This document shows positions 15,052-17,703 of a stretch of 17,703 nucleotides of DNA, piece by piece. Under the pieces are notes generated by a model. That model did no database searches. It was not told where the DNA came from and saw only the letters and a program-made list of their open reading frames with translations. The stretch covers positions 1-17,703 of the forward strand of contig JBLIOL010000079.1 of assembly GCA_047639615.1 (NCBI GenBank), in the 5' to 3' direction. Position 1 is the first letter of the stretch. Each line of letters begins with the position of its first letter. The stretch is from CAYWNK01 sp047639615 (GTDB taxonomy: Bacteria; Planctomycetota; UBA1135; GCA-002686595). The position numbers and the translations under genes are program-made.

Positions 15052-15402
15052 ATGTGGAACCCCAAAACGACCCTCTTGCCCGTATCCCTGGCTGCCCTGG
15101 TGGGCCTGGCCTTCTCAACCGGCACTTCCCAGGATCCCGCCGGCGATAACCTCGCCGCCCAGGTCCAGGGTCTGCAGGACCGCGTGGAGCAGCTCGAGAG
15201 CTACAACGCGGAGCAGGCCGAGGCCGCCAAAGCCGTGGCCCTGGCCCTGGATCAGGCCGTGGCCGCTGGCTACACCTCCGGCATCAACTTCAAGGCCCGC
15301 GAGATCCTCGTGGCCGCCTGGAAGGCCTCCGCCAAGGCCCAGATAGGCGCCGAATCCGGGAAGGACAAGGGCGAAGACGAGAAGCCCGTCCGCGGCCGCT
15401 AA
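15052..15402 (+). CDS. small secreted coiled-coil protein, unknown function
   Basis: A 116-residue protein. Residues 1-26 form a signal peptide (Lys5, hydrophobic 8-21, then STGTSQ), with cleavage probably near residue 26. Residues about 33-72 are a heptad-like coiled coil rich in Gln/Glu/Ala (LAAQVQGLQDRVEQLES). A distinctive segment AGYTSGINFKAREILVAAW (72-90) is followed by a charged Lys/Glu/Asp tail. I do not recognise a named family. It would oligomerise outside the inner membrane. A hairpin abuts its ATG, another follows its stop, and XerC starts 56 nt downstream, so it may be a single-gene unit. Confidence 0.75.
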   Translation: MWNPKTTLLPVSLAALVGLAFSTGTSQDPAGDNLAAQVQGLQDRVEQLESYNAEQAEAAKAVALALDQAVAAGYTSGINFKAREILVAAWKASAKAQIGAESGKDKGEDEKPVRGR

Positions 15403-15415
15403 GCCGCCGGGCTAC

Positions 15416-15442
15416 GGTCTTCCGCGTCCCCCGCCGAAGACC
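15416..15442 (+). terminator. terminator-like hairpin between the small protein and xerC
   Basis: GGTCTTC (15416-15422) pairs perfectly with GAAGACC (15436-15442) over a 13-nt C-rich loop. No T-run follows. It lies 13 nt after the stop at 15402 and 16 nt before the TTG at 15459, so it could instead influence xerC translation. Confidence 0.4.
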
Positions 15443-15458
15443 TCCCGCCCGCCCCACC

Positions 15459-16349
15459 TTGTTTGATCGAATCGACGCCTTCATCGAGCGCCTCGCTGCC
15501 GTTCGCGGGGCGTCGCCTCACACGCTCAAGGCCTACTCGGCCGATCTGGCGGAGCTGGCTGGCTTCCTCGAGCAGCGCGGCCTCACGGACCTCTCGCAGG
15601 TCACCCCCAGAGCCCTGCGCGGCTGGCTGGCCGAGCTCGATGGCCGCCAGCTGGCCAAGGCCTCAGTCCAGCGCAAGCTCTCCTCCGCGCGCACCTTCTT
15701 CAAGGAGCTCGTCCAAAGCGGCGAGCTAGAGACGCACCCCATGCTGGGCCTGCGCCGCCGGCGCACGGAGCGCTACCTGCCCTCGGTCCTGGCCCCTGAG
15801 GAAGTCGAGTCCCTACTCGCCGCCCCGGACCTGACCACGCCCGCGGGCCGCCGCGACCGCGCCATTCTGGAGCTGATGTACTCCGCCGGCACCCGCGCCG
15901 CCGAAACCGTGGGCCTAAACCGCGCCTCACTCAGGCTCGACGAGGGCCTAGCCCGCGTCTTCGGCAAGGGTCAAAAGGAGCGCCTAGCCGTCCTAGGCAG
16001 CCACGCCGTGCGCGCCATCAAGAGCTACCTAGCCGACCCCCTACGCCCCGCCCCGCTCCCCAAAGCCGGCGACGCCCTCTTCCTGGGCCGCGGCGGCACA
16101 CGGCTCAGCACGCGCAGCCTGGAGCGCCTGGTGGCCAAGTACACCACCGTCGCGGCCATTCACCGGCACGTGACGCCGCACACCCTGCGCCATTCCTTCG
16201 CTACGCATCTCCTCGATCGCGGAGCGGACCTACGCGCCGTGCAGGAACTCCTAGGCCACGCGCACCTGGTCACCACCCAGATCTACACGCACGTTTCCAT
16301 CGAGCGTCTGCGCGAGGTCTACGAACGAGTGCATCCGCGCGCCTCCTGA
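15459..16349 (+). CDS. tyrosine recombinase, XerC/XerD type
   Basis: A 296-residue protein, the typical size for chromosomal Xer recombinases that resolve chromosome dimers at dif. The N-terminal SAM-like DNA-binding domain spans about 1-95 (SPHTLKAYSADLAELAGFLE). The catalytic domain has the full set: Arg146 in SAGTRAAE, Lys170 in FGKGQKERL, His241 and Arg244 in HTLRHSFATHLL, His267 in LGHAHLVTT, and the nucleophile Tyr276 in QIYTHVS. The start is a TTG at 15459; no ATG or GTG fits the N-terminus better, and the leader is C-rich without a Shine-Dalgarno. XerC and XerD cannot be separated with certainty; SAGTR and the overall length fit either. Nothing around it looks like an integron or phage, so a housekeeping role is more likely than a mobile one. 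Confidence 0.92.
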   Translation: MFDRIDAFIERLAAVRGASPHTLKAYSADLAELAGFLEQRGLTDLSQVTPRALRGWLAELDGRQLAKASVQRKLSSARTFFKELVQSGELETHPMLGLRRRRTERYLPSVLAPEEVESLLAAPDLTTPAGRRDRAILELMYSAGTRAAETVGLNRASLRLDEGLARVFGKGQKERLAVLGSHAVRAIKSYLADPLRPAPLPKAGDALFLGRGGTRLSTRSLERLVAKYTTVAAIHRHVTPHTLRHSFATHLLDRGADLRAVQELLGHAHLVTTQIYTHVSIERLREVYERVHPRAS

Positions 16350-16409
16350 ATCGCGCCCACTCGCTATCCTCCAGACACTCGAATCGGCCCCCAAGCCCCC
16401 CGCCAGCGT

Positions 16410-16417
16410 CCCCCCCC
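16410..16417 (+). promoter_or_regulatory. eight-C homopolymer directly abutting a start codon
   Basis: An uninterrupted run of eight C ends at the base before the ATG at 16418, with shorter C5 and C6 runs 12-25 nt upstream and no purine-rich ribosome-binding motif. It repeats the arrangement seen before the ATG at 6081. Confidence 0.5.
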
Positions 16418-17464
16418 ATGAGCGAAACCCACAACGACTTGAACATCGGCATCGTCGGCCTCGGCTGGGTAGCCGGAGCCCACATCGGAGCTTTCAAGAA
16501 CGTGACCGGCGCGCGCATCACCGGCGTCTCCTCCCGCCGCCGCCTCGACCCCGCACACTTAGAGAGCACCTACGGCCAGCCCCTCCAGCCCTACGGCTCC
16601 TACGAGGACATGCTCGCGGACCCGAGCATCCACGTCATCGACATCTGCACGCCGCACAACCTGCACACCGAGCAGGCCGTGGCCGCAGCCGAAGCCGGCA
16701 AGCACCTCATTATCGAGAAGCCCGCCGCGACCAATCCGGAAGACGCCGCCCGCATCCAAGCCGCCGTCAACGCCAATGGCGTCCAGGCCATGGTCTGCTT
16801 CGAGTGCCGCTTTTCAGCGCACTTCCGCATGCTGCACTCGATCATCGAGCGCGGCCTAGTGGGCGAGTTGCACTACGGCGAAGTCGACTATTACCACGGC
16901 ATCGGCCCCTGGTACGGCCAGTTCCCTTGGAACGTCAAGAAGGACATCGGCCATTCATCCCTGGCCACCGCCGGCTGCCACGCCCTCGACGCCCTGCTCT
17001 TCTTCATGGGCGGCGAGGTCGAGGAAGTAACGGCCTACCAGACCAAGTCCAAGTCCAAGATCTTCGCCCCCTACGAGTACGACACCACCACGATCACCAT
17101 GCTGCGCTTCGCCGATGGTCGTCTAGGCAAGTGCGCCTCCGTCGTCGATTGTCTCCAGCCGTACTATTTCCACGTGCACCTAGTCGGCTCGGAAGGATCG
17201 ATCCTCGACAACAAGCTCTACAGCCATCAGCTCGATGGGATGACCAAGGACCGCTGGTCCACCCTAGAAACCTCCCTGATCGATTCCGGCGATGTAACGG
17301 ACCATCCCTACCAGCCCCAGTTCCAAGCCTTCATCGACGCCACCCACAACGCCAAGCCCATGCCCTGGACCGACCTAACCACGGCCCTGGCCACCCACCG
17401 CGTCATGTTCGCCGCCGACCGTTCGGCCGAGTCCGGCCGCCCCGTCCGCCTAGCCGACCTCTAG
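16418..17464 (+). CDS. Gfo/Idh/MocA family NAD(P)-dependent oxidoreductase
   Basis: A 348-residue cytoplasmic enzyme; members oxidise or reduce sugars, inositols and their derivatives. The N-terminal Rossmann fold has GIVGLGWVAGAHI (11-23) for dinucleotide binding and VIDICTPHNLHTEQAVAAAEAGKH (73-96). The family lysine motif is EKPAATN (100-106, catalytic-type Lys101). The C-terminal alpha/beta domain includes GEVDYYHGIGPWYGQFPWNV (154-173) and the GCHALDALLF segment (187-195, His188 and Asp191), the usual active-site His region. No Tat signal is present, unlike many secreted planctomycete members, so it works in the cytoplasm. The substrate cannot be inferred because no sugar-pathway genes flank it. 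The leader is a C8 run. Confidence 0.93.
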   Translation: MSETHNDLNIGIVGLGWVAGAHIGAFKNVTGARITGVSSRRRLDPAHLESTYGQPLQPYGSYEDMLADPSIHVIDICTPHNLHTEQAVAAAEAGKHLIIEKPAATNPEDAARIQAAVNANGVQAMVCFECRFSAHFRMLHSIIERGLVGELHYGEVDYYHGIGPWYGQFPWNVKKDIGHSSLATAGCHALDALLFFMGGEVEEVTAYQTKSKSKIFAPYEYDTTTITMLRFADGRLGKCASVVDCLQPYYFHVHLVGSEGSILDNKLYSHQLDGMTKDRWSTLETSLIDSGDVTDHPYQPQFQAFIDATHNAKPMPWTDLTTALATHRVMFAADRSAESGRPVRLADL

Positions 17465-17467
17465 GCC

Positions 17468-17484
17468 CCCAGCCCCATCCTGGG
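17468..17484 (+). terminator. weak hairpin after the oxidoreductase gene
   Basis: CCCAG (17468-17472) pairs with CTGGG (17480-17484) over a 7-nt loop, 4 nt after the stop. A TTTT at 17497-17500 is 12 nt beyond the stem, too far for a classical terminator. Confidence 0.35.
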
Positions 17485-17522
17485 CCCACCGATAGGTTTT
17501 CCAAAAAAACCCCTCCCACCGT

Positions 17523-17551
17523 TTGACACCCCCGCCCCACCTCTCTACTTT
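17523..17551 (+). promoter_or_regulatory. sigma70-type promoter of tRNA-Glu
   Basis: A perfect TTGACA (17523-17528), a 17-bp C-rich spacer, then TACTTT (17546-17551, four of six to TATAAT). Transcription would start near 17558, about 30 nt before the mature tRNA. It is the best promoter match in the window. Confidence 0.75.
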
Positions 17552-17558
17552 CCTCCCC

Positions 17559-17581
17559 GTCGCGCGCGCCTGATGCGCGAC
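17559..17581 (+). promoter_or_regulatory. hairpin in the 5' leader of the pre-tRNA
   Basis: GTCGCGC (17559-17565) pairs perfectly with GCGCGAC (17575-17581) over a 9-nt loop, starting close to the predicted +1 and ending 7 nt before the tRNA. It would be removed by RNase P. Confidence 0.5.
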
Positions 17582-17588
17582 ACCGAGT

Positions 17589-17666
17589 GGTCCCGTCGTC
17601 TAGTCAGGCCTAGGACACCAGGTTTTCATCCTGGCGACTGGGGTTCAAATCCCCACGGGATCACCA
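17589..17666 (+). tRNA. tRNA-Glu, anticodon TTC, CCA encoded
   Basis: A full cloverleaf of 78 nt including CCA. The acceptor stem pairs GGTCCCG with CGGGATC (one G-T wobble). The D-arm GTCTAGTCAGGCCTAGGAC has the glutamate-type sequence. The anticodon stem CCAGG/CCTGG encloses loop TTTTCAT with anticodon TTC at 17625-17627. The T-arm is TGGGG-TTCAAAT-CCCCA, followed by discriminator A and an encoded CCA. It has its own promoter upstream and a hairpin downstream. It decodes GAA/GAG and also supplies glutamyl-tRNA for tetrapyrrole synthesis where that pathway operates. Confidence 0.97.
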
Positions 17667-17673
17667 TTCATCT

Positions 17674-17698
17674 CCCTGCTGGAGCGTTGCTCGCAGGG
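17674..17698 (+). terminator. hairpin after tRNA-Glu, cut off at window end
   Basis: CCCTGC (17674-17679) pairs with GCAGGG (17693-17698), and inner GAGC/GCTC (17682-17685 with 17689-17692) pairs around a GTT loop, with a TG bulge on the left arm. It begins 7 nt after the CCA. Whether a T-run follows is beyond the window. Confidence 0.55.
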
Positions 17699-17703
17699 GA
17701 TCG

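Noticed and set aside
15052..15402. xseB small subunit of exonuclease VII
   Set aside because: The protein is short and helical, but it carries a signal peptide, lacks the xseB core pattern and is far from xseA on the other strand.
15459..17666. Integrated element bounded by the tyrosine recombinase and the tRNA gene
   Set aside because: The recombinase has housekeeping Xer length and motifs, the gene between is an ordinary oxidoreductase, and no direct repeat of the tRNA 3' end was seen in the window.

Overview
The window is GC-rich (roughly two thirds G+C by eye) bacterial chromosome, densely coding, with no intergenic gap over about 175 bp. The gene content suggests Planctomycetota or a close relative: an FG-GAP/ASPIC-UnbV secreted protein, a transmembrane Ser/Thr kinase with a large extracytoplasmic sensor-like region, a HEAT-like secreted protein with a Trp-rich C-terminus, a Gfo/Idh/MocA oxidoreductase, and start codons that mostly lack Shine-Dalgarno sequences. 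This placement is inference; no marker gene confirms it. I saw no insertion sequence, prophage or CRISPR array.

Region 1 (1-6900, + strand). A left-truncated protein with a degenerate PARP-type zinc-finger-like segment is followed by a secreted CRTAC1-like calcium-repeat protein that ends at a clear intrinsic terminator. Next comes a compact three-gene cassette: a lipoprotein joining MORN/YwqK-like repeats to a CxxC thioredoxin-fold domain, a PknB-like kinase that starts 1 nt after its stop, and a TorF-like outer-membrane barrel 20 nt further on. This cassette is the best candidate here for an undescribed envelope system. A strong hairpin at 6909-6948 closes it and also terminates the convergent operon.

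Region 2 (6926-13614, - strand). Read in transcription order this holds pabB (aminodeoxychorismate synthase component I), a secreted HEAT-like protein, two single-pass membrane proteins of unknown function (genes overlapping by 4 nt), xseA (exonuclease VII large subunit) and a family 2 glycosyltransferase (overlapping xseA by 4 nt). From 12067 downward the genes are packed tightly enough to be one operon mixing housekeeping and envelope genes.

Region 3 (13673-17703, + strand). An MFS exporter is divergent from pabB, with a TATAAC box so close to its ATG that the mRNA may be leaderless. It is followed by a small secreted coiled-coil protein with a hairpin abutting its start codon, a XerC/XerD-type recombinase, a Gfo/Idh/MocA oxidoreductase, and a tRNA-Glu(TTC) with its own consensus-like promoter and a hairpin after it.

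A recurring feature is the leader sequence. Two unrelated genes have an uninterrupted run of 8-9 C directly before ATG, several others have C-rich leaders, and only the HEAT-like gene has a well-spaced Shine-Dalgarno sequence.
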